Assembly (NCBI GenBank): GCA_964645765.1
Contig: CAZYBE010000004.1
Location: 52,939-116,938 of the forward strand
Reading direction: 5' to 3'
Source: CAZGMN01 sp964645765
Lineage (GTDB): Bacteria > Acidobacteriota > Aminicenantia > Aminicenantales > Aminicenantaceae
DNA: 64,000 nucleotides
Position 1 is the stretch's first letter; each line of letters starts with the position of its first letter. The notes beneath the pieces were generated by a model. It made no database searches. It was not told where the DNA came from and saw only the letters and a list, made by a program, of their open reading frames with translations. This document shows, one piece after another, positions 26,111 through 34,835 of the stretch. The translations under genes were made by a program, and so were the position numbers.

Positions 26111-26938
26111 TTAGATTTCTACTTTGAAGATGCCTTTGAAGGCAAAGCCGAAGATGATGGAAAGAGCAAAATAGACAATAAGCCAGTGGAGATGCCATCC
26201 GAAAAGATTCATATTTTTATTTGGATATAGCACTTCCACAGATTTTAGCGGCAGATTTCCTGCAAAAGGCGCTTCTCCGGGATTGAAAAGCTCAGCAATA
26301 AAATTGCGCCGCACTTTTGCCTGCGAGATTTTGACCAAGGGCTTCTGACCAACAACAATTCTTTTTGAGACCTTTTGTCCGCCGACGGTTAATGTTAAAT
26401 TGTGCGAGCCATTTTCTCTGGCTTTGATGCGCCAGTCTATCTCTCTTTCGCCTTCAATTCTGAGGGGAAGAGTTTCGGTATCGAGCTTGGAGGAATCAAG
26501 GCTGAGGTTGACAGCAAGCGGGCTCTGGCCTTTGGCAAGCTTGACCTTGACGATTGTCTCCTGTCCAGGCGAAAGAGCTTGGTATCCAAACCAGAGGTTG
26601 AGTTGAACAAGAATCAGGACAATGGGGATGAACATCACTAAAAGGGGTTTTGCCGAATAACCGATGTATTTGAAATTATAGCGCAGGATGTTTCCCTGGG
26701 CCCTGAGCGAAAGGCTCAAGCTATCTTTGAACAGGCGGAACTCGAACAGATGAGCCTTTATTTTATTCTTGACCTTTCGAATCCCCTGTTGATTGGAGAA
26801 GAGCCGGAAGAAAAGAAGCATCAAAAGCGATGTCAGGAAAGAAATGAGCGCCATCGCCACCCAGGAACTCATTCTCTGAAAAGGAAAAAATATGAGTTCA
26901 AAAATCTTGCCGAAAAGCGAATTAAAAAACCAGATCAT
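26111..26938 (-). CDS. EMC3/DUF106-like (Oxa1 superfamily) membrane protein
   Basis: A 275-residue protein with three hydrophobic helices at about 25-47, 97-118 and 248-270. A basic, coiled-coil-like cytosolic segment (50-95, KVKNKIKAHLFEFRLFKDSL) lies between the first and second, then MFIPIVLILVQLNLWFGY, and at the end FGWHLHWLIVYFALSIIFGFAF. This order and the FGW start of the last helix resemble archaeal DUF106/Ylp1 and eukaryotic EMC3 membrane-insertase relatives. The roughly 125-residue beta-rich segment between helices two and three is an unusual insertion. The start at 26938 is chosen over 26983 because AAAGAG precedes it. It is the last gene of the 35.6-26.1 kb operon. Family assignment is by topology and motif only. 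Confidence 0.6.
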   Translation of the reverse strand: MIWFFNSLFGKIFELIFFPFQRMSSWVAMALISFLTSLLMLLFFRLFSNQQGIRKVKNKIKAHLFEFRLFKDSLSLSLRAQGNILRYNFKYIGYSAKPLLVMFIPIVLILVQLNLWFGYQALSPGQETIVKVKLAKGQSPLAVNLSLDSSKLDTETLPLRIEGEREIDWRIKARENGSHNLTLTVGGQKVSKRIVVGQKPLVKISQAKVRRNFIAELFNPGEAPFAGNLPLKSVEVLYPNKNMNLFGWHLHWLIVYFALSIIFGFAFKGIFKVEI

Positions 26939-27009
26939 CTCTTTAAAGCGTGTCTTCGAGACACCCAGCCTGATCCAGAACAAACTTATTTATCAAGCGC
27001 TCAGCTCTT

Positions 27010-27201
27010 CTACGATATATATCCCAGCCCTTTTAGCTTTTTCTTGACCACTTCTTCAGATTCAGCTTCCTCAAGCTTTGCCAGCTCTTTTTCCAGGCAG
27101 TGGATGATGAACTCTTCAGGAGAGGAATAGCCTGCAACCTTGGCATATTTCTTGATTTTTTCCATCAAATCCTTATCCAGTTTTACCTTGGCCTTTCCCA
27201 T
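27010..27201 (-). CDS. Small ribbon-helix-helix-like protein
   Basis: A 63-residue protein beginning KAKVKLDKDLMEKIKKYA, a strand plus helix, then GYSSPEEFIIHCLEKELAKLEE, matching the beta-alpha-alpha pattern of CopG/Arc-type proteins. It may bind DNA as a dimer and control its own operon, or act as an antitoxin, but no toxin is adjacent. Ribosome site AGGAGAAAA precedes the start. It lies between a phosphohydrolase gene and the EMC3-like gene on the same strand. A short GTGTCT-TCG-AGACAC hairpin sits in the gap after it (26951-26965). Confidence 0.75.
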   Translation of the reverse strand: MGKAKVKLDKDLMEKIKKYAKVAGYSSPEEFIIHCLEKELAKLEEAESEEVVKKKLKGLGYIS

Positions 27202-27212
27202 TTTTTCTCCTA

Positions 27213-29198
27213 TTAAATTATAGATTTGCCTCTCATCTCCTTTGTCTTTTCAATGCCAAAGACTTGAAGGATTGTCGGGCTGAGGTCGTAGAGGGCCGGC
27301 GATTCAGCCTTGACCTTAAAGTTTGTGAATAAAATTCCGGGGATAACCTCTGGAGACATGCAGTGGTCTCCGCTCCATTTGGAATGGTTGTCCTCGATAA
27401 TCTCCTTCGGCATCCCACCCAAAGAGGAGGCACTGGAGATTCGGTAGCCATAGTTGTAACCGACGATGATTTCCGGGGCTTCGTCAACATACAGCCCATG
27501 GTAAACATCTTTAGCCACATAGGCTCTCAGCACCGCCCTTTCTCCTGTTTTTGAATCGATGAAATTTTCCAGCTTCTGAGCGATCTCCCGGACAAGGGCT
27601 TCCTTCTCCGCTCCAGGCTCGACAATGCCCTCTCCTTCTCTTCCTTTCTGGTTGATGTAAAGGCCGTTCAAGCCGAGGCCGTAAGCTCTTGTTCTTGACC
27701 AATCCGTGTTCAAGAAAAGAGATTCCTGTGTCTGCTTCCATCTGTTCTTGAGGCTGTGATAGCCGTTCTCCAAGAGCCAGGTGTTGAGGTTGAATGAGCG
27801 GCGGAAAGGGGAGAAGCCATGGTCAGACATGACGATGAGCAATGTATCTTTGCCTGTTTTTTCCATGGCCTTGGCCAGCATCCTGTCCATCTCGATATAA
27901 ATTTTTTCGATTGTCTTCCCGTATTTTGTGGCCAAGCCGGGGTCGTAGATCGGATGCTCTTTATCCATAAGCCGCCAGAACATGTGCTGGCGCTGGTCTG
28001 TGCTCGAAATGTAAAAAAAGAGAAGACCCGACGAAAACCTGGAGAGCTCATAATCGAAATGAGTTTCGCTCTCTGCCAGGACAAAATCGTCCTGCTCCAG
28101 GAACTCTGCGTCGTCCAGAACATCGTTATCAAGGGCTGCTGTATCAGCCGGAAGCCCCTTGGTGAAGAAAGGACCAAACCTCTTTTCCAGCTCTTGCGCA
28201 TATTTTTCGGGCGTTGAGATGGGGAGTGCCGGCTTGGCCGGGTCGATGTTGATGGGTGAGATGTAGAGCTTGAACTGGGGGCGAACCTGTTTGAGAAAGA
28301 ACATACAGATGCCGCTTGCGCTCTGAGTGGGAATCATGTTGAAGTGGATTCTCTTCCACGGGCTCCATTCTCCTTCCTTGAGGATGAATTCCTGGCCCTG
28401 GATTTTGACCTTAGCCACAGGGCTGACAGGGTCGATGAAAACTTTGAAGTCTATGAAAGACTTCGGCCTGTCTTCTTTGAAAGTATTTATCGGCCCGGGA
28501 AGCCTGGCTTCAAAATTATTATCCATGATATTGACTTCAAAAGCTTCGCCTCCTCCCATTCCCTCCTTGATTTCTTTGGGCTCTGTCGTGTAATAGCTGA
28601 AGTAGCCATAGCTTCCGCGGATGTCCGGAGTTCCCATGCCGGAGATTGTTCGCTGCTTTGTCTGTGCAGGAGGATAGTTGGATGGAATCTTGAAGACCGT
28701 GGCCGGAATATCATTCTCCTCCAGAATCTGCCAGAAGGCTTTTCCCTTGCGCATCAATCTCACTTCCCCTCCTGCGAGAGGGAGGACAAGCTTTCCAACA
28801 TGCATTGTCTTTTTGGCCTCTTCTGTCCTTGAGCCCGAGAATTCAGGAATGTAGCGGCCCGGGTCTCTATGGACAAAGTCAAAGATGCCATGCCCGCCCG
28901 GGTCTGTTCCGGTGATAAAGTTCGACCAGGCCACAGGGCTCTGGGGAGGGATGCTTGTCTGGAGAGGACGGAAGTCTCCCTGGCTGGCGAGGCGCTGGAA
29001 ATTGGGAAGCTTTCCCTCTTTCATCCACAGCCGCATAAGCCGCAGGTCCAGGCCGTCAAAGCCGAGGATGAGAATTTTTTTGGACGTTTCTTTTTTGCCA
29101 AAAGCTCTTATCAGCGGTCCCGGGCTCGTTCCCAAAGCTAAGAGAGAGCCGGCGGTAAGCCCGAGTTTGATGAACTCTCTTCTTTTGATTTGGCTCAT
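27213..29198 (-). CDS. Twin-arginine-exported alkaline-phosphatase-superfamily phosphodiesterase
   Basis: A 661-residue type I phosphodiesterase/nucleotide-pyrophosphatase-like hydrolase. The N-terminus IKRREFIKLGL followed by a hydrophobic stretch is a Tat signal, so it is probably folded and metal-loaded before export. Metal-site motifs are ILGFDGLD (Asp48), a nucleophile region NFITGTDPGGHGIFDF, DQRQHMFWR, MSDHGFSPFRR and WSGDHCM. The substrate is unknown; phosphodiesters of lipids, nucleotides or glycans are the usual range. It is a close paralogue of the upstream gene, sharing the YIP-FSG, FWQIL and SGMG-PD-RGS-G-FSYYT segments. The ATG overlaps the previous stop by four bases. Confidence 0.88.
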   Translation of the reverse strand: MSQIKRREFIKLGLTAGSLLALGTSPGPLIRAFGKKETSKKILILGFDGLDLRLMRLWMKEGKLPNFQRLASQGDFRPLQTSIPPQSPVAWSNFITGTDPGGHGIFDFVHRDPGRYIPEFSGSRTEEAKKTMHVGKLVLPLAGGEVRLMRKGKAFWQILEENDIPATVFKIPSNYPPAQTKQRTISGMGTPDIRGSYGYFSYYTTEPKEIKEGMGGGEAFEVNIMDNNFEARLPGPINTFKEDRPKSFIDFKVFIDPVSPVAKVKIQGQEFILKEGEWSPWKRIHFNMIPTQSASGICMFFLKQVRPQFKLYISPINIDPAKPALPISTPEKYAQELEKRFGPFFTKGLPADTAALDNDVLDDAEFLEQDDFVLAESETHFDYELSRFSSGLLFFYISSTDQRQHMFWRLMDKEHPIYDPGLATKYGKTIEKIYIEMDRMLAKAMEKTGKDTLLIVMSDHGFSPFRRSFNLNTWLLENGYHSLKNRWKQTQESLFLNTDWSRTRAYGLGLNGLYINQKGREGEGIVEPGAEKEALVREIAQKLENFIDSKTGERAVLRAYVAKDVYHGLYVDEAPEIIVGYNYGYRISSASSLGGMPKEIIEDNHSKWSGDHCMSPEVIPGILFTNFKVKAESPALYDLSPTILQVFGIEKTKEMRGKSII

Positions 29199-31348
29199 TT
29201 CTTTTCTGCTCTTTCTTTCTTATTATAGCCTAAAGAAAAAATTTGACCATCGATGAGTGAGCAGCCGTCAAGATGAGAAGGGACCTGGACTCCGAAGAGT
29301 TCGAGGGCAGTGGGAGCGATGTCGACTATCGAGGGGTCAGCTCTATTCGTTTTTTTATTGCAGAAAAATACGCCCGGAACAATCCTGGGGTCGATGCAGT
29401 GGTCTCCGCTCCAGGCCCTGGTGTTATCCTCAAAAGCCGAGCCCTTGACTTTTCCTTTGACTGAATCCCAGGAGATTCTGTATCCTTCGTTGTAGCCGAC
29501 GATAAGGTCAGGCGAGTTTTCTTTGTAAGGGCCTGCAGGAAGTTCGTCGCGGTCGAAAATTTTATTAATGGCAGTGAAGTCGGCTTTCTCATCCTTGAGG
29601 CCGCTCAATTTCCTGATGAGCTCCTGCTTCAAAGCCTTTGTCTCTGGGCCTTCGCCGACAATTCCTTTTGCCTCCCTTCCTTTCTGATTGATGTAGATTC
29701 CGCCGAGTCCAAGGGCATAGGCCTTTGTCTTTTCCCAATCGACATCCTTGAACCACTCGCCGCTTTCTTTTTTGCCGTCCTTGAGGTTGAGATAGCCGTT
29801 GAGATAGAGCCAGGAATTGAGGTTGACTCCACGGCGGAAGGATTTGAAACCGTGGTCGGAGATGATGATGAGAACGCTCTTCTCGTCGATTCTCTCCAGG
29901 ACTCTCCCTACCAGCTCATCCATTCTTTGATAGAGCTCCTCGATGACTTTCTCACTCATTCCGGCCTCGCCGCCTTGAAGAGCAGGATGGTCTTTTTCGA
30001 GATATCGCCAGAACATGTGCTGGATGCTGTCTGTCGTCTCGAAGACGCAGGCGACCAGGCCTTTTTTGACCTTGGTCAGGGCATTGAAGAGCATATTCTC
30101 CCATTCCCTGTGGTTGGAGTATGTCAGCTCGAGGAAGGCTTTCTCGCTGAGCGCTCCTTCATTGAGAGCCCAGGTGTCGTTGGCCTCGCCAAGTGTGATG
30201 AAGCTTCCCAGCAGCTTCGCTAGATAAATGGAATAAATGAAAGGATGGGAGATGGGCAGGGCCGGTTTCTCAGGGTCGATGTTGAGCGGAGTGCAGTACA
30301 TCTTGAAATGAGGGTGGAGCTCGGAAATATAAAAACGGCAGAGAGCTCTGACCTTCATTCCCAGACCGGGCCGGAAAGCCAGCCTTATCCAATCGGAGAA
30401 TGTCTTCTTTTTCAATTTAAACTTCTGACCTGAAGCCTCTAAGAGCGCTTCCTCTTTTTCTTTGTCGATGCTGATAACCAGGGGAAGGCGAATCTCCTCT
30501 GCATTCTTGAGCAGGCTATTTTCTGGCCCCGAAATATAAGTTTCAATTCTGTTGCCGTTTATGGCCAGAGGAATGCACATCCCTCCTTCTTTTTCTTTTA
30601 TCTCCTCTTTATCCGAGGTGTAATAAGAGAATGTCCCCTGGCTGCCTTTGAGGTCAGGCACACACATCCCGGAAAGGAGATGGCCGCGGAATTTTTCAGG
30701 AGGAAAGGTTATCGGCACTCTGAGGATTGTGCTGAAGATTCCTCTGTCGGCCAGAATTTTCCAGAAGGGGACGCTCTTGCGCAGGCTTTTGATTTCAGGC
30801 CTGGAGAGAGGAAGGTTGTATTTGCCGAGAGAGAGAGTCTTTCTTGGCTTTCCGATTCTGGCTGAGGAAAGGCCGGGAAGGTAGCTGCGCGGGTCCCGGT
30901 CAAGAAAATCAAAGATGTTGTGTTTAGAGGGATGGCAGCCGGTGATGAACGAAGACCAGGCGACAGGGGAGATGGCTGGAGTTGTTGTTTGAAGCCTGGC
31001 GAAGGTTCCTTGTTTTTTAATTTTTGAAAAATTCGGAAGCTTTCCTTCTGCCATGTATTTTTCGACAAGACTCGGCTCGAATCCGTCAAGGCCGATGATA
31101 ACCAGCCTTTTGATATGGCTTTTTTTATACGCCCTCTGGCCTTTGATGAGCCTGAAGAGAAAGCGGAAAGGCCAGGAGAGAAAGGAGAAGATGGCCAGAA
31201 AGAAGGTGAGAATAAGGACAAGAAAAGAGGAGAGAAAGGCGAACCCGGCTCCAGGGCCGACATAGGCTTGAAGCGGCAGGCCGATGGCAAGAACGAAGAA
31301 AAGGGGACAGGCTACTTTAATAAAAAGGGGACAGGCAACTTTTTTCAT
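29195..31348 (-). CDS. Membrane-anchored alkaline-phosphatase-superfamily phosphodiesterase
   Basis: A 717-residue paralogue of the next gene. It has N-terminal hydrophobic segments (about 15-30 and 36-65) that anchor it in the membrane, then the hydrolase domain: VIIGLDGFEPS, SSFITGCHPSKHNIFDFLDRDP, TDSIQHMFWRYL, IISDHGFKSFRRG and WSGDHCIDP. The extreme N-terminus contains KVACPLF twice, produced by two copies of a noncoding-type repeat lying across the start (31300-31341). The true start could therefore lie slightly downstream. Start and stop overlap the neighbouring genes by one to four bases (TAATG, ATGA), showing translational coupling. Confidence 0.87.
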   Translation of the reverse strand: MKKVACPLFIKVACPLFFVLAIGLPLQAYVGPGAGFAFLSSFLVLILTFFLAIFSFLSWPFRFLFRLIKGQRAYKKSHIKRLVIIGLDGFEPSLVEKYMAEGKLPNFSKIKKQGTFARLQTTTPAISPVAWSSFITGCHPSKHNIFDFLDRDPRSYLPGLSSARIGKPRKTLSLGKYNLPLSRPEIKSLRKSVPFWKILADRGIFSTILRVPITFPPEKFRGHLLSGMCVPDLKGSQGTFSYYTSDKEEIKEKEGGMCIPLAINGNRIETYISGPENSLLKNAEEIRLPLVISIDKEKEEALLEASGQKFKLKKKTFSDWIRLAFRPGLGMKVRALCRFYISELHPHFKMYCTPLNIDPEKPALPISHPFIYSIYLAKLLGSFITLGEANDTWALNEGALSEKAFLELTYSNHREWENMLFNALTKVKKGLVACVFETTDSIQHMFWRYLEKDHPALQGGEAGMSEKVIEELYQRMDELVGRVLERIDEKSVLIIISDHGFKSFRRGVNLNSWLYLNGYLNLKDGKKESGEWFKDVDWEKTKAYALGLGGIYINQKGREAKGIVGEGPETKALKQELIRKLSGLKDEKADFTAINKIFDRDELPAGPYKENSPDLIVGYNEGYRISWDSVKGKVKGSAFEDNTRAWSGDHCIDPRIVPGVFFCNKKTNRADPSIVDIAPTALELFGVQVPSHLDGCSLIDGQIFSLGYNKKERAEKK
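31300..31341. repeat. Two copies of an AAAAGGGGACAGGC-AACTTT repeat inside a gene start
   Basis: Copies of about 19 bases at 31300-31318 and 31323-31341 differ at one or two positions (GGCTACTTT against GGCAACTTT). They read AAGGGGACAGG on the plus strand and encode KVACPLF twice on the minus strand. This kind of GGGGACAGGCTACTTTT element often lies beside REP-associated transposases. Here it has been absorbed into a coding start. Confidence 0.8.
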
Positions 31349-32637
31349 TAAAAATTATCCATGATTATTTCTGCTAAATCTGAAATAGAGAGGTCATCTG
31401 CTTGTTTTTTATTCGAAAAGAAAAAGGCATCATCGAAGGTGTGCATTCCCTGAAGCTTTGTCCGGTCGAAGATGTTCTTTTTCTTGACCGAGCCCTTCAT
31501 GTCAAACCTGTGCTCGGAGAGCACGAGTAAATCAGGGCCATCTCCAAGACAGGGGCCAGAATAGATTTCTTCCGCATCGAAGACTCTCCTGACAACCTTC
31601 TTTCCATTGTATTCCAGCTTTTCCAGCTTGCTGCTGATTTCTTCTTTCAAAGCTTTTTTCTTTGAAAGCTCGACTGAGCCTTGAGGAAATTTTTCCTTCA
31701 AGTTCAGATAAATCCGATTGGGGTCCATGGCAAAGGCCTGGCTGGAACAAGAGACCTCAGCCAGATTTTTTTGTGCAGTATTATCGAATTTCAAATAGCC
31801 TTCCTGCTCGAGCCAGGCGTTGAGATAGACTTCCTGCTCGATTCCTGTAAACCCATGGTCTGAGAGGAGATAGAGGCCTTCGCCGTTTTCAGTAAGCTTT
31901 CGAAAGGATGTAATGATTTTATCTATCAATCCGTCGATTTGACGGTAGTAATCGAGGAAGTTTTGGTGATAGACGTGGGTTTTGTCTTCGTAGGCATTCC
32001 ACAAGAAATGATGGAGCCTGTCTGTCCCGGTAAAGACAAATTCAAAATAATCCCAGTCTTCTTTCCAGAAGAGATTCCAGGCTCTCTCCCTTCCGCTCAG
32101 AGTCCTTGAAAGCTCATGCCAGAGGAATTCGTGGTTTTCTCTCGATTTTACGGTGTCGATGTCAATCTGGTACTCGATCCTTTCCAGAGGAGCCTGGCAG
32201 GAGAGAGGAAAGACAGCTTTGGCCAGCTCGATGGCGACAAAGCCTGAAACTAGGATGCCGTTGATTTTGCGCGCCGGATAGGTGAAAGGCTGGTTGATGA
32301 TGATGCATTTTTTCCTTTTTTTTCCGAGTGCGTCCCAGAAGGTTTCTTGCTTAAGGTCCAGAAAATTCGGAAAGCGAAGCTCATAACTTTTTTTCTTGAG
32401 GTCGACGAAGCCGAAGATTCCGTGAGTCCCAGGGTTTGTCCCGGTCATGAAGTTCGTCCAGCTGACTGCGGATATTTCTGGTAGGCTGGCCTTCATTCTG
32501 TGGAGATGGCCAGAGCCGATAAGCTTTGAGATAGAGGGCATGATTCCTCGCTGAGCAAGGTCTAGGAGCATAGAGTAGGGGACGCCGTCCAATCCGATGA
32601 CGCAGACTCTCTTTTTTTTCTTCTTCCAAATCGGCAT
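31348..32637 (-). CDS. Cytosolic alkaline-phosphatase-superfamily hydrolase
   Basis: A 429-residue protein, shorter than its two neighbours and without a signal peptide (MPIWKKKKKRVCVIGLDGVP). Metal and nucleophile motifs are IGLDGVP, NFMTGTNPGTHGIFGFVD, TGTDRLHHFLW, LLSDHGFTGIE and, near the end, GMHTFDDAFFF, where the last His normally binds metal. It belongs to the type I phosphodiesterase family. Substrate unknown. The start overlaps the stop of the acyl-CoA synthetase gene by one base, and its own stop overlaps the following start by one base. Confidence 0.86.
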   Translation of the reverse strand: MPIWKKKKKRVCVIGLDGVPYSMLLDLAQRGIMPSISKLIGSGHLHRMKASLPEISAVSWTNFMTGTNPGTHGIFGFVDLKKKSYELRFPNFLDLKQETFWDALGKKRKKCIIINQPFTYPARKINGILVSGFVAIELAKAVFPLSCQAPLERIEYQIDIDTVKSRENHEFLWHELSRTLSGRERAWNLFWKEDWDYFEFVFTGTDRLHHFLWNAYEDKTHVYHQNFLDYYRQIDGLIDKIITSFRKLTENGEGLYLLSDHGFTGIEQEVYLNAWLEQEGYLKFDNTAQKNLAEVSCSSQAFAMDPNRIYLNLKEKFPQGSVELSKKKALKEEISSKLEKLEYNGKKVVRRVFDAEEIYSGPCLGDGPDLLVLSEHRFDMKGSVKKKNIFDRTKLQGMHTFDDAFFFSNKKQADDLSISDLAEIIMDNF

Positions 32638-34769
32638 CAGCTTTCTCCGAGGATAATCCTGGCGTCGACGATGACGCAGCCTTTCCCTTTCTCATAGACA
32701 ATCATCGGGTTTATGTCCAGCTCTTTGATATCCTCAAAGTCTATCACGAACTGGGAGAGCCTTTTCAGGCACTCGGCTATGGCCTCGATGTCGGAGGCCG
32801 GCTCCCCTCGAAAGCCCTCGAGGATTTTATGGGCTTTTGTCCGGGTGATCATGGCCATCGCCGTGAGTTCCCGGATAGGAGCCAGCCTGAAGGTGACATC
32901 CTCTATGGCTTCGACATAGATTCCTCCAAGCCCGAACATCAGGATTGGCCCGAATTGAAGGTCTCTGTTCATGCCGAGGATGACTTCCTTTCCTCCGGAA
33001 GCCATCTCCTCGACAAGTATGCCGCTTATTTTTGCATCAGATTTTTTTGAGCGGACGTTTTCGATGATTTCTCGGTAGGCTCTGCGGACTTCTTCTTTAT
33101 TTCTCAAGTTGAGCTTGACTCCTCCAAAGTCGAATTTATGGAGGATATCAGGAGAAGCAATTTTCAGAACAACAGGAAATCCGATGTCCTCTGCCGCCTG
33201 GGCAGCCCGGCCTTCGCTCTCTGCTAAAAAAGACTTGATCACAGGAAAATGATAAGCCTTGAGGACTTCGTAGGACTCGTTCTCAAGGAGAGAAGATCGG
33301 CCCTCTTTTTTTACGGCATTAATGATTTTCCTGGCTCTGGTTTTATCCACCTTGAATTTTTTTATTCCTGTTTGAGGCCGCTGCAGCCAGCGGGTGAAAT
33401 TCACCATCTCGGAGAGGACTCTGGCTGCTGATTCAGGGAATCCGTAGGCAGGGATTCCGTTCTCCTCCAGAATGTCGATTCCCCTCGAGACATCATAGAC
33501 TCCAAAAAAGCAGCAGAGAACAGGTTTGCGGAATTTTTTCGAGGCCTTGACGATGGCCTCGGCAATCTTCTCCACATCTGTAAAAGACGTCGCAGTTAGA
33601 ATGACGATCGAGGAATTGACATTTCTGTCAGTCAGGACGGCATTCAATGTCGCAGCATATTGCTCTTGCTGGGCTTCTGCGATTAAGTCCACCGGATTGT
33701 TCAGGCTCGCAGTTGGAGGCAAGATTGTCTTTAAAGTTTTAACGGTCTTTCGCTCGAAAGGAGCTATATTCAAGCCGAATCGAATGCATGAATCCGTGGC
33801 CAGGATTCCCGGGCCTCCTGAGTTGGTGACGATGGCCACGTTTTCGGCCTTGGGCAGGGGCTGGCTGGAGAAAGCTTTGACATAGTCGAAGAGCTCCTCC
33901 ATTGTTTCTACCCTGAGGACTCCACACTGGTCGAAGATGGCATCATAAACCTTGTCCGGGCCAGCCAGGGAGCCGGTGTGGGAGGAGGCAGCCTTTGCTC
34001 CCAAAAGAGTCCTTCCGGCTTTAAGAGCGATGATTGGTTTGGGATGCACGCTGCTGCTCGTGATATCCCGGGCGATGTTCATGAAATCTCTTCCGTTGAC
34101 CAAGTCTTCAAGATACATCAGGATCACATCTGTCTTCGAATCTTCTTTAAGATAGCGCAGGAGCTCATTCTCTGTCAGGCCGGCCTTGTTTCCCATGCTG
34201 ATGAATTTTGAAAAGCCGATGTTTGTTTTTTGAGCATAATCGAGAACAGCCACACAGAGCGCGCCGCTCTGGGAGACGAAGGCGATGTTTCCCCGTTTGC
34301 ACATCGGAGTGCCGAAGGTGGCGTTCATGGATGACTTGGGGTCGGTGTTGATGACTCCCAGGCAGTTCGGGCCGACAAGGGCGATGCCGTGCTTCTGGAT
34401 GATTTCTTTGACTCTCTTCTCCAGCTCTGCGCCTTCACCTCCGACCTCCTTGAATCCGGCTGAAATGACGATGGCTCCTTTGACCTTTTTTTCTCCGCAT
34501 TCTTCTAAAACATCAGGAACAAAGCGAGAAGGGACGATGACCACAACCAAATCGACCTCATCGGGGACATCTCTCACGCTGGCATAACATTTTATTCCTA
34601 AGATTCCTTTAGCTTTGGGATTGACAGGAAAGGCAATGCCCTGAAACCGGCTGTCGATGATGTTGGACAGGACGGCCTGACCCACGCTTCCTTTTTGCCT
34701 TGAAGCGCCGATGATGGCAATGGATTGAGGGTAAAAAATTGCATCGAGTTTGTTAATATTTTTTTTCAT
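32637..34769 (-). CDS. ADP-forming acyl-CoA (acetate-CoA) synthetase, fused alpha-beta
   Basis: A 710-residue enzyme with, in order, a CoA-binding domain (YPQSIAIIGASRQKGSVG), succinyl-CoA-synthetase-like domains with the phospho-histidine in SSHTGSLAG, and a C-terminal ATP-grasp domain (VLKIASPDILHKFDFGGVKLNL, GILVEEMASGGKEVILG). It makes ATP from ADP, phosphate and acetyl-CoA or another acyl-CoA, as in peptide-fermenting archaea and some bacteria. That fits the amino-acid-fermenting gene set elsewhere in the window. Start at the second possible codon (34769); a GTG at 34787 is also in frame. It may also be a GNAT-less acyl-CoA ligase of broader specificity. Confidence 0.9.
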   Translation of the reverse strand: MKKNINKLDAIFYPQSIAIIGASRQKGSVGQAVLSNIIDSRFQGIAFPVNPKAKGILGIKCYASVRDVPDEVDLVVVIVPSRFVPDVLEECGEKKVKGAIVISAGFKEVGGEGAELEKRVKEIIQKHGIALVGPNCLGVINTDPKSSMNATFGTPMCKRGNIAFVSQSGALCVAVLDYAQKTNIGFSKFISMGNKAGLTENELLRYLKEDSKTDVILMYLEDLVNGRDFMNIARDITSSSVHPKPIIALKAGRTLLGAKAASSHTGSLAGPDKVYDAIFDQCGVLRVETMEELFDYVKAFSSQPLPKAENVAIVTNSGGPGILATDSCIRFGLNIAPFERKTVKTLKTILPPTASLNNPVDLIAEAQQEQYAATLNAVLTDRNVNSSIVILTATSFTDVEKIAEAIVKASKKFRKPVLCCFFGVYDVSRGIDILEENGIPAYGFPESAARVLSEMVNFTRWLQRPQTGIKKFKVDKTRARKIINAVKKEGRSSLLENESYEVLKAYHFPVIKSFLAESEGRAAQAAEDIGFPVVLKIASPDILHKFDFGGVKLNLRNKEEVRRAYREIIENVRSKKSDAKISGILVEEMASGGKEVILGMNRDLQFGPILMFGLGGIYVEAIEDVTFRLAPIRELTAMAMITRTKAHKILEGFRGEPASDIEAIAECLKRLSQFVIDFEDIKELDINPMIVYEKGKGCVIVDARIILGES

Positions 34770-34835
34770 AGCTCTCGACCCTTTCACAAACAGACAGCTC
34801 CTTTAACGCTGCGAAAAGGAGCATTAGCCTCATGC

